Below are positions 33,445 to 48,400 of a stretch of DNA of 64,000 nucleotides, piece by piece (position 1 is the first letter of the stretch; each line of letters begins with the position of its first letter). A program made the position numbers and the translations under genes. The DNA lies in NCBI GenBank assembly GCA_938014885.1, contig CALLQI010000003.1, forward strand, positions 1-64,000, read 5' to 3'. The stretch comes from an uncultured bacterium. GTDB lineage: Bacteria; Planctomycetota; UBA8742; UBA2392. The notes under the pieces were generated by a model. The model searched no databases, was not told where the DNA came from, and saw only the letters and a list, made by a program, of their open reading frames with translations.

Positions 33445-36400
33445 GTGCGCACTCACCTTGCCTTGAGCTACTTGGTCACTCTCCTCGTGCTGACCTCCAT
33501 TTCCCAAGGCTTGTTCGCGGTACCCTTGGCACCGACGAGCCTTCGTGTATCGGACACGCAAAACTGGCCCGGGATTGCCGGAGGGCCTGAGCCCGTTCAG
33601 GGTTTGTCCAAGCACGTCTGGTTCACAGCGACACACCACGGCGGCCCGAGCAGCCCCGCTGCCGTCGCGGTGCGCGTTCAGGTCGGCCTAGACCCGGAAT
33701 TCAACGAAGTCGTATGGGACTCAGGTTTCGTTTCAATCGCGCCGACAGCCCCTGGTTCGGAGATGCCGCCTGTCGCGGTAAACGCGGATACTCTCGTGTT
33801 CGGTCAGGGTTATTATTGGCGCGCGGCCGTGAAGGACACCACAAACGCTGCCAGCGCCTACAGTCTGATTCTTGGCCACTTCGTTGTTGTCGGTACCCCA
33901 TCATCGGCTGACCTGCGCGTGCAGTACACAACGGCGGTGGCGCCGGTGCAGGGCCATCCCGCTGTAACAGCGACCGCAACCGTGGGATTCACGGCCGAGC
34001 TGTGCGGTGAACCAGGTACCCAGGCGTTGGTGCAGCAAGTGGAAATCGCACTGGACGCGGACTTCGGGGAGGTGGTGTGGACTTCGAATGAAGTCGCCAC
34101 GGGCGGTACTCAGGAGGGGCAAAGAGCTGCGCCGATTTTGCCGGGCGCAGAGTGGGCGCCCGAGCCGGGTGTGACCTACTTCTGGAGGCATCGCTACGGG
34201 GGCGGAGGGGGCGCGATGTTTGATTGGAGCTTGGCGCCTGCCAGTTTCGTTTACATTCTTCCTGACGCAACAGCTCCGGCCCCGGCAGGCTTCAATCGTG
34301 CAGTACAAGCGTTTGGAGACCCATCCGGAGCCAAGGACTTCGTGCTTGGGGACTTCAATGGCGATGGCGTGCAGGATGCCCTGCTATTGTCAAACACCAT
34401 CGGTGCCAGTCATCAGGTTGTCCTGTCATACGGCACGACCGCGCCGCAGATCATTCCGTTTGGGGCCTCACTGCCAGGCAACGCATTTGTCGCAACAGCT
34501 GACTGCAATTTCGACCAACTTCCAGACGCTTTGATTGCGGACTCATCCGGCATTTCACTTTGGGTCAATGACGGAACAGGGGCGCTGACGCTTGCGGGCT
34601 TTGTCCAAGGTTACAGCGACAACCCCACCGGCCTGGCCATCGGGGAGATCAACCTTGACGGAGTACCTGAGGCTGTGGTGGCCTACGACAACGTCGTGCG
34701 AATCTACGACCTGTACAGTGACGAGATCTCGGCGCCCCTATATGAATTGCAGGTCGAGGGTCTCTGTCGCAGTCTGGTAATTCTTCCCGCCAACGACAAT
34801 GACTTTGCACGAGTGCTTGTGTTATCGGAATTGCTCAGCTCAGTATCCAGCCACAAGGGTGAGTACTGGGAGTCAGGTTACTGGGACATGGCGGGTGTGC
34901 AGGCCATTGTGCGAGCGCAAGTCAACTCCACTTTCAGCGACCGGCGGGTGTTCTTTGTTACGGAGGATACCCTTACGCTGCAGCGGCTGCGGGGAGAGAA
35001 CTGGCATCAGATTGCCCAATGCACCCTTCCCTATCCCGGCGGAACGGTAGACATAGCCGGAGCGGATCTGGATGGGAATGGCCACCCCGACGCCGTTGTC
35101 GTAAAGGGTTCCATGGCTTACGTCATGATGGGCAACGGTGCCGCGTTCGAAGCCACCGAGCACTTGGGACACGCCCAGGAGTACGAAATCCGCCGTGCGC
35201 GCATTGGACAAGCGGATCAGGATGGGCGTTGGGACATTCTACTTGCGTCGACCGCCTTCCCCGTTCGCGTGTTCCCAAATCGCTTGCGCATAGGCGCGAG
35301 CATCCTGAGTACTGTGGCATATCAACCCGAACTTGGTGAGGCTTGGGTTGAGTTTGAAGTGGTCCTTGACGCACCACCGGTAGGCGTGGTGGAAGTGTGG
35401 TGTGAAACCGTGCTTGAGCCCGAAGGCGGCGATGGAGATGGTGATGCACTCCCGGATGTCTCCGAGTTCATGCGGGGCCAGATGGGGGGTGGTTACATCC
35501 CCACGTCATCGAGACTTGTGTTTGGGCCGGGACAGATGCAGGCGAAGTTCAGGGTTCGGCTGGCTGCGCCGCTTGGCACTGCAAGCTGGACACTTACCGC
35601 AAGGATTTACAGAGCCGTGGGCGCAGCACACGCAATTTCCGCCGCTACCGCCCTAGTGTACCCCGCCGGAACAGGAAGTAGCGGCCCGGCCTCGGCACCG
35701 GGTCAGCAACGTGACTGGCGAATCGACGGCGAAGTTCGCGCCGTGACCCGGGTCGGAGACCACGTTTACTTCGGCGGGGAATTCTCGAGCGTCTCATGGG
35801 ATGCCGGTGGTGTTGCGACCCTGGACGCTGAGGGCCGTCGTCGGTTGGCGCTGGGCCAGATCAATGGAACAGTGTTTGCCACTCTCATGGACTCTGACGG
35901 GTCAATCTTCGTGGGGGGCCAGTTTGACCTGAACGTGCAGGGCCAGTTGATCAAGAACGCTGCGAAGCTTACTGCAAACGGCCAGTGGGACCTGCAGTGG
36001 CGCCCAAATCCTGACGGCCCCGTGTATGCGCTGGCTGTCAGTGACTGGGGCCAGATCTATCTGGGTGGAGCATTCGAACAACTCGACAATGTTGCGGGTT
36101 GCTTCAACAACATCGCGGTTCTTCCAAAGCACACACACATCTCGACTGGGCAGTCGGCTGATCGCTTCAAGGTCTGGCAGTCAACCCACGCCGGCGCACG
36201 AACTGGCGGTACGGTATACGCCCTGAAATGGATTGCGGAGACTGCGTCCAGCAGCAGTGTGGTTGTGGGCGGCAGCCAACTGGCCAAGTGGCATGGGCCT
36301 ACCCATGGCGGCGACTTCGTGATCGGCAATTTCACTGGTTTCAAGACCAGCGGCAATCACTATTGGCAGCTTCCGCGGGCTGCTGGCGCGGTGTATGCGC

Positions 36401-39400
36401 TTGAGGTTACGGGCACAACTTTCGGCACCTCCACCCTGCCCGCGATTGTCCTTGCAGGACAGTTTCAGTCCGTCACTTATGCGCCCTTTTCGGCGTCTGA
36501 CACTGCCAGCACGGCTTATGTGGCTACCACTAATCTTCTGGGTCAGCGTGACCCTACGAACAACTACTCATCGCCTACCGCTGTGCGAGCACTTCTGGTA
36601 ACGGGGGGCAACAAGTTATGGATCGGCCGCGGTGCAGCAGCGTCCAGCGGCGCGATCGACCCCCTCGCACTCTGTAATATTGCGGGAGGCAAGCTGACGC
36701 CCGTTACGACATTCGCTTCAGGCCTGAACCAGGTAGTGACAGGCTTGGCCGCGGCAGATGACCGTGTATTGGCTGTTGGCTTGTTCACCAGCGCCGCAGG
36801 CACCCCGGTAGGGCACATGGCGGCGTACTCCCTGGGCGCACCTCACGCGCGGGTGGGCGAATTCGCGACTATGGTGAACGGCAACCTGAACAGCGTTTCT
36901 GCCGGCCGTTCCAGCACGGGTGCATTCCTTGGATTTGTGGTTGGTGGCGGCTTCACATCGCTTGCGACGTCGCGCGGAAACGTGGCAGCAATGCACAAGA
37001 ACGGTGAGCTGGTGGCATGGGGACCGAGCTTCAATGGCCCAGTCCATGCCATGGCAACAGACGGGTCTCGAATCTTCGTTGGCGGCTCATTCACACAGGC
37101 AATGGGTACCCAGACCCTCAATAGGGGCGGCCTGGCCTCTGTTTCGCAAGCTGTCGGCACCTTGGACGCGGATGGCTGGAGCGTGAACGTCGCCGGTGCC
37201 AGTGCAACTGTGAACGCGCTGGAATTGCAGGCAGGCAGCCTGCTGGTCGGTGGCGACTTCACCACCATCGGAGGAGTGGCGCGGATCGACGTCGCATCCG
37301 TATCGACCAGCATCAGTGGAAGTGGATCTGTGCTTTCGAGCTGGGACGCCAACTTGGTTGACGCAGCAGGCGAGGCCGTCTATGCGCTCTCTCGCGACGG
37401 CACAAACACTTGGCTGGGAGGCAACTTCAACCATGTCAACGTCGGCGGAACGCCGACATTGCGACCAGCACTGATTGCCGTGACTTCACCCGGCGCTGGC
37501 TCGGGCTCTTTGGTCTCGGGCTGGAATGCACAGTTGGCGCAGGGGTCGCTGGTACGTGCAATTGCACGATCAAACTCAAACGTGTATCTCGGCGGCGAAC
37601 TCACCACGGTCGGCGGCCAGCCGAGGGCCGATTTGGCCTCAGTGGCCTTGGCGGATGGCGCTGTGGACGCTTTCGCTCCTGCTGTTGACGGCGTTTACGC
37701 GCTGGCAGGCAGTGTTACTGGACCCATCTATGTCGGTGGGTCGTTCCAGACTGCGCAGGGAGCGCCGCGAGCCGGTGTCGCCGCATTCGACATTAGCGGC
37801 AATCTCCAGTCGTGGGACGCGTCGGTGCTCTCGGCATCCGGGGCTGAACGGGTTCGAGTATTGCTGATGGACGACACCTACTCGTCCACGCCGGTGATCT
37901 GGGTAGGCGGAAGCCACACGGGCATGCAGCACTCCGGGCAGCACAAACTGACGCACTTCAGTCGTGCCTGGTACATCACTACCCAGAATCTTCCGGCCGC
38001 GCATGAGGATCAGCCCTACGGACCTGTTGCCGTGCAGCTTAGTGAGTCCATTGCCTGCATATGGACACTGCAGTCTCCGGCAGCTCCTCAGTTGGTTATC
38101 GACCCGAACACAGGGGTGGTTTCCGGCTTCGTCCAGCTTGGTGCGCCGGCGCAGATCCCGGTGCTTGTTACCGCGACGCAGACCGCCCCTCCGTATCAGG
38201 CAGCCTCGAAGTGGTTTGTAATCTCCCTGATACCGGTGCCACCACCGACTACGGTGAGTGTCTTTGGGCCTTCAGTGGTCGCGGAGGGAAACCAGCCGAT
38301 CCGAACAGTGCTTTGGACGGCGGAATTGAATCAGCCTTTCAGCCAGGACGTGCAGATTCAAGTCGAACTGGTGGCTGGTTCAGCTCGCGCGGGCGTTGAT
38401 TATGCTTTGGTCGATGAGTTCGTCACAATTCCTCACGGTCAGGCCACTGCGACTTTCCGGGTCGGAATCTTTGGCGACACATTACCAGAGCAGCAAACCA
38501 AGAACTTCACGATTAGGCTGCACTCCCTGACGCAGAATGTGGCCCCTCACATCCATCAGGGTCAATTCCAGGTGTCGATCACAGACGATGACCCGTCGCA
38601 GCCCGCCGCGGCATACGTTCGCGCAGCCCGTGTGCAGGAGACGGAGTCCGAGCTTGGCCATAGCGAGCGTATTGTCGCCAGCCAGCCTTGGTTTGTGTGG
38701 GACTTTGGCACTGACATTCCCGGCACTACACAGATGTGCTGGCAAGTGCAGGTCACGTTGGATTCGACATTCCTGACCAACCCGATCTGGGACAGCGGGC
38801 AGGTGGCCAGCACAGACGACACCGTGCAATGTGCGGTCAACCTCAACAACGGGCAGAACTACTACGTCCGAGTACGTCTGTGGCCGAGCACGGGATCAGT
38901 GAGCGAGTGGCATGTGTTTGCCTTCCGCACCAACACTCCTCCTCCGCTGCCGACAGGACCCCTAACGCCAACCGGGACAACAACTAAGATTACGCCGACG
39001 TTTGAATGGGGCGTCACTCCCGATGCGGATGGTGATTCGCAACACTTTGAAGTTGTGCTGCTGTACGTTCCGACCGGCAATTCCGTCACGTTCGACAGTG
39101 AGCCGCACAATCAACGCTTCCAGCAATTCGTATCAGGAGCCTGGGTACCTTTGCCGCATGGCGGGTCGGACCCGTTGGCTACCCGTGTGCGCGGCGTATT
39201 GCCTTCCAGCTTGGCCCTGTTGGCCGGGGACTGGACTTGGACGGTGCGTGCCCGTGATGGCTTCGAGACAGGCCTCGCCTCCCCGATCACGCCGTTGCTC
39301 GTGAATCCCTCAGTCCGCATCGAAGGGCACGTGCTGGATATCGGCGGGGTCGCCGAACCCGGCCGCACGATCAAGCTGGCCAGCCTGCCTGGCTACACCG

Positions 39401-42400
39401 TTCTGGCGCAGGGCGTTTCCGGGCCGCAAGGCGAGTTCTCGATTGTCTACAACGGTGCACTGCAAGAGGGCCAAGCCGTGGTGATCTTCGCGGATACAGG
39501 TGTCGCCCAGTACCCGGCGGCCTGCTACCTGCGCTTCCCAGGAGGCGACCTGACCGCAGCCTCGGGCGAGTTTGCGCGCGTCACATTGACCCATTTGCAA
39601 GTAACCACAGATTCACGAGGCCGCGCGCCCCTTACGCTAGCCGATCTAGAGTCATCAAGCGACGCCGGCCTGCCTTTCGAGCTGGCCGCGGCTGGGCTTG
39701 AACTCAAACAGTCATTCAACGAGTTTCGGGTATTTGGCCGGCTGCACCTGCTTGCGGCGGGTCTTGCGGCCGGGCAACCGCCCGTGCTGACACTCGCGGG
39801 AGCCCCACAAGGCCAGCCGCTGGAGGTCGGGCAGGACAGCACACTGATAGTAGGTGCCGGGGTGACGTTGCAAGCTTGGCGCATCGACTCTGTAGGCGAT
39901 ATCGGTGTCGACGGCACGCTGCGCGTGTCACAACACAGTACTTCGGGGGGCATACTCGGATTGAACCAAGGCTCGCGGCTCGAACTGCAAGGCGTGAACT
40001 GGACACTTACCACTGGCCAACTGCAAGCCCTTGAAGCCACCATCGTCGGCAACGGGCTGCCCACAGGTCTGATCGTGGGCGACGCCACCGCTGAGATCAT
40101 CGGCTGCGATTTCGAGTCAGTCAGCCTGCAACTGGGCACTGGGGCAACGGTCCTGAGCCTGCGCGACTGCAATTTCACGGGCCCCCTGCCAACGATGCCT
40201 GCCGTGTACTGGGCTGTGCAGGCAAGCCAGAACACCGTGGCCGAGGGACTGACATTCGATGGCATGGCAGTAGTGAGCGTCGAGGCTTCGGCCACGGCCA
40301 GCACACTTGAATTGCACGGCTGCGGCGGTGCGGGTGCTGGAGAGGCCTTTGATTTGGATCCGGCCGAGCCTACGGGAGACCTGGTTGTATGGATTGCCGC
40401 AGCGGTCGAGGACCTAGTTGGTATCTGCGGTCATGAAAAGGTGCTGCTGCTATGGAATGGCACGCAGAGCGGAACGAACACCGCGTTTGAGGTCTTCGCT
40501 TCGGCGAGTGAGCTGGGACCGTTCCAGTCAATGGGAACCACCGCCGATTCCTATTTCGTGGTCACGAATCTGGTGAATGATGTCCTGTGCTACTTCTACG
40601 TCCAGACAGTCAGCGCGGGCATTCCAGGCCCCGAATCCGTCCGCATCGCGGTTGTGCCGAAAGAGACAACGCTGGTAACCGCCGACTTCGGTGTCGTCGA
40701 AGAAACCGGCGTTGCTCCATGCAGTGTGGTCGGCAGCGGAACCAACTTTGATGTTTCGACGACGATTACGGCCAACCACGCCGGTCTTAGTATTCCGCAG
40801 GCGAGTGTGCTGGCCCTGTCGCCGAACTTGGTGTTGTTCGACATTGAGACGATCTCGGCCGCACCGGCCGTAATCGTCGTGGAGATCTTCACTGCGGAGA
40901 TCTGGACGGAGCATGGGGTGAGCGGGCACTCCGAGCAACTGTTTGCCAGCGTTGAAGTGGCACCGCCACCAAGTCCCAACAGCCCGATCGTTGAGTACGT
41001 GGAAACAGGTGGATCGGCGGGGCCTGATGAGCTGACCGATGGCCCGTTCACCGTGACGGTTGAGTTCGACGCAAATGGCTCATCGGACATCGATCCGGCC
41101 AGCTTCGAGTGCATTGTAGACCGGGACATCTACGTCGCCGGGCAGCTTGTGGAGGCGGGCACCGACCTTGCGGCGGTTCCGTACGTGCTCTGGGGCAACG
41201 TGGGCACTACCGGCGCGACCTGGATTGTGGATCAGATCCTGGCTACGACCGACCCGGATGAGGAGTTCATCACCAAGGGTGAGCTTATCATTCGCACGCG
41301 CGTGGCAAACGGCTATGGGGTGCGAAGTGAGTGGACTGATCTGCGCATCTTCGTGCAGGGCGCCGACTCGGACGTTGCCTTCGTGAACGCTGAACTACGC
41401 CAGGGGGTATCCCAGCAGACTGTACTGATCACAGGCAACGCGCTGGGCGAGGCCGACACAGTGGTGTTCCCCAATGAGCCCGAGATCACCATCCACAACG
41501 TCATCGTAAACCAGGACCCGGGGGCCGGGTACCCCGCGAAGCTGTACTACGACGAAGACGGAAAGGTCGTGCTGCCCACGATCGCGGACACGCTCTCGAT
41601 CGAAGTACTGCTGTCAGTTGGCGAGAACGCAAAGATCGGCCGCGGGGTCTTTGAGGTCCGCAAGCAGTCCACGTCGCACGTGTACGCTACGGGTTCTTAC
41701 ACGATCATCCCGGACTACACATACACGGGTGCACCAAACTCATACCCCGATCCGATGGCGACGGTAGCAGCACACAACGTTACCCTGCAGAACGGTGAGT
41801 TCACTCTGACCACGACAGACATCTCTACCAAGAGCGGCGTGTTCCCCATCGTATGGGACCGGACTTACCGAAGCAGCAAGTCAGAGGAACTGCGACCGAA
41901 CGGTCGCGGCTGGTTCAATACATACACGCAGGAGGTGCATTTTGATTTCAGCAGTGGCGGCGATTTCAAGTGGGTGACTCCGCGAGGAGACTATGTGAAG
42001 TTCCTGTCCATTGTGCAGGGTGGGACCCTGACTGGCTTCGTCACACCAACCGGAGTAGATGCCGAAGCTGTCGTAGCTGAGTTTGCCTCAGGCAGCACGA
42101 CGATTCCTCGCAGGCTTCAGATTCAGGTGAGTGGTGGCATCGCCTATTCGTTCGGTCCATCGCGAGAAATCAGTGATAACCCGTTGGTCTGGTCCTATCG
42201 CCTTGATTCTGTTAGCGATAGTCACCGGAACACACATGAGGTGGTTTACAACAGTAGTGAGCAGATTGTCCAAGTGAACACAGATGAGTGCATTGAGCGT
42301 GGTCACGGCGAGGCATTGAGGTTCTACTATCACGACAATGGACGTATCAAGATGATCCGCCGAGAGGTGCGCAGTGCGACCGGGGGCAACATGTATGATT

Positions 42401-45400
42401 ATTACGAGGCCGTGGGCTACTGGTATACTGAGAACAGTCGCCTTACGCTGCAGCGACTGCCCAGCGGACACCGCTTCCCTGTGACCCTTTACAATGGCTA
42501 CGCCTATGAGCAGTTCCTCAACGGTGGATGGCCGCTGACGCATGTCTACCCGCCATCGCAAGTTGTGCCGACCACATTGAATGGCCACCAGGGCGCCGTG
42601 AGTGTGGCAACGAGCCCGGTACCAAGCTTGATCAATGGTTACCAGTTACTTTCTGGGGAGCGCCGGGTGGTGCAGCAGGCAACGCCAAGTGCGACGGGTA
42701 GCGGCTCGAGTTGGCGGACCGTGAGTATTGCCTACGTTGAGCCGCCGCAGTGGGCCTCTCCCAAACGGATCATCAGCTGGCCCGATCTGACGACGGAAGA
42801 GTTTTGGTTGAATGGAAGTGGCCAAGCCACATACCACGCCCGCTCGAGTGGCGCGGGCATGGATGAAACACAGTATGCGTACCATCCTTCAACGCGAGCG
42901 CTGATCAAGGTGGTTCACCCGAATGGCTCGTCGTCACACTTCCTGCATCAGGCTGGAGAGTCGGTCCTGACGGGTACGTTCACCGCCGGGTCGGAACTAT
43001 ACCGCAAGGCGGGTTTCATACCGCTGGTCTATTCCAAAGTCACATGCAGCGGGCTGGACGACCTGGATGTGTGGGTGGAGCACATGGCGCTACTTGAGAA
43101 CGAGGCTACCGGACAAAAGCGCTACTTCGTGATTGAGCCTGGAGCGTTTCAAAACTCGAACGGCACGTGGGCCACTCCAGTAACAACCTCGGGCGTGTAT
43201 GCCTACCTTTTCGGCAACCTTGCTGATATGGGTCTCGGCAGCGGCAAGATCACTGTGTTCTATGGCAATGAGAGCCCACTGGCGCGATATCGTGTGGTAC
43301 AGGAACGCCACAGTCGCAATTCGGACTTAGGGCTGGATGACTTGATAACCACTCGACATTCCACCTACAGCCGGCACCTGAACCTGTTTTACGTATCCCG
43401 GACCGATACTACAGGACCACATGGCGAAGTGTCCGCTTCAGTGTCTATGCCAGAAGGCGGTGTTGCCCCCGTCGAGTTCCAGCATCGCCCCTGCCACTCA
43501 TGGACGCTCAGCAGGTTCAAGGACGCGGATGATAATGACCGCGTAGTAAGCGGGATGACAATCACGGATACCCGTGGGCGTCCAACTTGGACATTGTCGC
43601 CAGCGACGCGTTTCAACGAGAAGGCAAGTGGTGAGGTTACCACCAGATACCTGTACTTCGATGACGTCTGGAGTGACCCGGAGATGGCCATTCGCAGGTT
43701 GAAGTCCGTTACCACCACGCCCAGCGGGCAGTGGGCGCAGCCGGACCACTTTGCCGGTAGCTCTACAATCTCCTATGACATTGACTCTCGCGGCTATCCG
43801 TCCACCACTAAGTCGCCGCGGGCGCAATCCCCGTTGCCCTACGACGAGGTGAACTTCACGACTACTACGTACTGGAATGATGCTGGCCAGCTTTACAGGG
43901 TGGTGGCGCCGGGCTCCGGTGCTTCAAGTAACTCCACTACTTCACCACAGGTGGAGAGCTGGTTTTGGTATGACAAAGACGGCCGCAAGGAATACGAAGT
44001 GCAGTCGTACTGCCCGGCTGGCCTTACCGTGCCGGATCCGACTGGGACAGACCCGCAGAACGAACTGAACCTGAATAATCTGGCCACACGGTTCCCGAGG
44101 CCGGCGTCTCGCACCGGCGCGGGGTGGCTGCATACCAAGTACGTATACGATCAGCGAACCGGGGAACTGCTCGAGACAACTACCGATGTCGATATCGGCT
44201 TGGTCACTGCAGTTACTTCCCAGACCTACGACATCATGGGCCGAGTCATATCCACCAAGACCGAAAAGGACGCTGGCGAGATGTTCGAAACGACGTACAC
44301 GTACGACTACCGAGGGTTGGTTCTGACCGAGACCGTCGCCCCCGGCAAGTCGGTCGAAGGCAAGACCGAGTACACCTACGACGTCAGCGGCAATCTGGTG
44401 AAAGTAAAGACTCCGGGCGGGAAGGTGTTTGAGACCTTTTACGATGAATTTGGCCGCCAGATCGGCAGCATGGCACCTTGCGCGGGAGGAGAGCTGGCCA
44501 GCTTCACCAACTACTCAGCCCCCGGCAAGCCGCTGATCATTGATCAGCTTGCCATGGGGCCCGGGGCGCTTCCGCGAAGCAGCCGGACCTTCTACGACGA
44601 GTTAGGGCGAGTCTTCCGTCAGGACACGCTGGCGGAGAACGCCGCGGGGCAGCCGCTTGAACGGGCCAGCATTATAGGTGGGCAAGGTTGGGCCCGCCAT
44701 GAAGAGTTGATGGACGCTACGGGGAGCATGAATTCGCGGGCTTACGTCACAGATGAGCGCGTGACCAGCAGTCAGGATACCTGCCTGATCCTGCAACAAG
44801 ACGCCCGCGGCCCTGGCGGCATCGTCACTACTGCGCGACGCGGTGTGAGCACCGGTGGGCCAAGTTCCACGGAGGTGGCCGACCTTGCGAGCTTCTGGTA
44901 CGACGCCGAAATGAACGTCCACAAGCAGGAGGTCTCGTATTTGCAGTGGACTGCCGACGCAACGGTTGTCAAAGGCGAGTCCACCTCGGTGATCGACCCG
45001 GCGGGGAACGTTGTGGAGGAAACTGGGCCGCACGGCCTGAAGGTCACCATTACCCGAAACAACCTGGGATGGCCGACGTCGGTGCTGGACTCCCAGGGGC
45101 GCGAAACCCGCACAGAGTACAACTTTGCGGGCCAGCCCACGGAAGTCATCGTGATGGATGGAAGCACGTCGTTTACCAGTACCCGCATGGAGTACTCACG
45201 AGGCGGTCTACTGAAGAAGGAGATTGCGACTCGATCTGGCGGCACTCTCAATACGACCAATCTCGAGACCTTGTACACCTACGATGATCGAGGTCGGCAG
45301 ACGTCCGTCCATCGGCCCGGGATAGGATTGTGGACGTACACCTATGACGCCGATGACCAACTGACGGCCGAGACGCAGCCTGACGGCACGGTCATCAATA

Positions 45401-48400
45401 ACTCGTACGACTCCGCAGGCAACCTCGTCACAAAATTCATCACGAATGGGGAGATGATGGGCCAGGGCATGGGAACACTGCCTGGCAATGCATTGCTGGC
45501 CAAGGAGACTTACAAGTACAACGCCTTCGGAGAATGCACCAGGGCTGAGACATTCAAGCTGTCCGGCATAGCCGTCATTCCTGAATCCAGACTGGACATG
45601 ACCTACAACTCGCTTGGGCTGATCGAGTCACAGAAGCTGACCGTCTACGACCAAAGCGGTGCCGCAATCCAAGTGCCGTTCCAGTCGCATCTGTACGACG
45701 AGTCGGTGCTTGGCTTCAAGTCGCGCTACTACGTTGCCGTCGGGTCGCACTCGTACTCTTCATGGGAGATGAAGCGCCAGTACGACTGCTTGGGCCGCGA
45801 GGTGCTCACCTCGTTCTGGGACGGCCGCCACATCACCACCGAGTACGATGGTCTCGACCCGGTAAAGGTGTGGGACAGTTGCTTGCCCGGCAACAAGACG
45901 GCGTTGATCTCTTACCAATGGAAACAGGCCCTTCTTGAGCAGCGGCAGTTCTTCAGCAGTGCGATAGATACGATCCGCCATCTGGTCTCGCCGAGGCCGG
46001 CTCAGCCGCATCCGGCCGCGATCTCCGTGACACCCGGTGAGGGCTGTTCGGTATCGCGCTTCTCTACCAACGAACGCGGCGAACTTGAATCCGTTACCCA
46101 CCTGCATCGGCGCTCAGGTAGCAGCGCATGGGAAGTGTTCGCGGGCGTTGAAGTCGCCTACGACCGCTCTGGCAACCCCATCGTGGAGCGCCGTCTCGAC
46201 CACGGCGGCCTGTCCCGCGTCATGACCTACGATCGCGCAGGGCGCATGAGTGCATCTGCCCGCGGCCACCTGCTGTCACTGGGGACGGGCCAGCTTCTTG
46301 GCAACCCGGACTACGGCACCAGTGGCGGTTACGTTGCCGTCCCGTTTGCAGGAGTTTCGCAGTTTGTACGCAGTTACAGTCAGGACACCGTGGACAACAT
46401 CCTGGGCTATACCGATTCCGCCGCGGGCACTTCGGGCGATACGGTGACTCTGGCCCTCGCCAATACTGAGGCCAACGTTTACGAAAGCATCACCTCGACC
46501 AATTCCGGCTCGCCCGGCCAGTATGCCTACGATGCAATGGGGCGCATTACTTTCGACCCGTCCACCGGTCTTGAGTACAGCCACAACTATCGCGGACAGA
46601 TCCACGAGACCAAGTCCGGCGGCAACATCGTCCGGCGCAACATCTATGACGCGTTCGGCCGCATGGTCCACCAGATTGAGAACCCCGGCCAGACCACCAT
46701 GCGGGGCACGATCCTGATCCCCAACATCGGCTTCGGCGGCGGCGGCGAGGGTGCCGACTACGCCGCAGAAGTCTCGTACATCGTCGATGGTCCGGTGCAG
46801 GGCATTGAAGTCGTCCAGTTCACCAACGGCATCGGTGCTGAGGCCGGGGGCCTTGGCGACAAGCGTGTGGTTGAGCTGGTGGCCTATGGCTGGGAGCTGT
46901 GCACGCCGCACTATCGCTTCCTGCATGAGGATGCGCTGGGCAGCACAATCGCGGTCACCAGCCTTTGGGGCGACCGCCTAGACGAGTACCAGTACACCGA
47001 CTACGGCGCGCCAATCCACACCCCGGTGGCGCTGGATGGCCGCTGGATCACCGGCATTTCGCAGGACACCGTTTCTGGTGTCGCGGTCGCCCGGGTCTCG
47101 CTCAGCAAAGACAACATGCTGTCGCCGAACGAACTGATCGGCACCGAGCTGCGCCTGGTCAGGCGCAACCCCGCCAACGCAGAAGACGTCTTCGTCGCCG
47201 GCACGGTGATGTCGCATCACCTTGGCAGCGTCACGGTGCTCGACCCCGGCCACGCGCTGGCCAATGCCTGGGCAGACAGTGAAAAGGTGCTGGCAGCGTT
47301 CTACGAAATGCGCGAGGGTTCGATCCGGGGCGCGGTGGACTCCGCCTTTACGACCACATACTCCGGCCATGGCTGGAGCTTTGTCGATGCCACGGTCATC
47401 GTCGTGGACCAGGGCCCGTTTGATCGCGACTGGATGCATACCTGGCAGGGCACCCAGCCCCTGAAGGTGAAGCTGGGCCCCGACTCGCAGGGTGACTATC
47501 AAGACTTCACAGTCCTCGATTGCGACAACAACCTCTCTGGCGCACGAGACCGTCACCTGATCGTCAAGGGATTCGATGCCGCCGCCTACGCCACCGGCTA
47601 TCAAATCGATGGCGCGCACAAGCGGCAGCATATGGCCCGGGCGGGGGAGTGGGCGGTCAATGCGGCCGTCTCTTCTCCCCCGATCAGTTCCACCAGTACG
47701 GTAGGTTTCACCAGCACCAAGTTTGACCTGAGGCCGCCCACAGAATCCGGCGTTGGCGTTGATGTGGCGCTTACCCTGAACCTTGTTGGGTGGGTCCTGC
47801 AGCCGGACATCAACAAGCAGGTGTTCGCTCCGATCACGGCGGTGGATGCGGTCAATTGCAGCGTCACCGTGGGCGTTGACTTGGCCTCGCTGGCTGGTGT
47901 GGGCAAGCGCTGGCGCATCCATGCACCGCCCGGCAGCGTCACGTTCGGCCCGGGAGGCGGGAACAGCGCCGACTTCGGCACCGCCCGCGTGTACGTGTCG
48001 GCGAACTCGACGCGGCACCTGTTTGCGGGCTACCGCTACGAAAGCCCACTGGTCGGCGCGCGCGAGCTCCTGACGCCGATTGGAAGCATCGCAGCCACCG
48101 GCCGCCAGAGCGGCAAGAACTTCACAGGCCAGTACTACACCCTGTGGAGACACTACGACCCAGCACTGATGCGCTTCACCGGCCCGGACCCGGCGGCCCA
48201 GTTCCACTACAACCTGTTCGGCTACAGCAAGAACGCCCCCGGCCGCTACACCGACCCGGACGGCGACATCATCTTTCTGCTGCCGGCGATAGCCACGTTT
48301 GCATTGGTCGGCGGAGCCATTGGTGGCGGTGCAGACGCTGCAGTCCAGTACTCCGAGCATCAGGACAAAGTTGAGGCCGGGACGGCGCAGGGGTCATTCA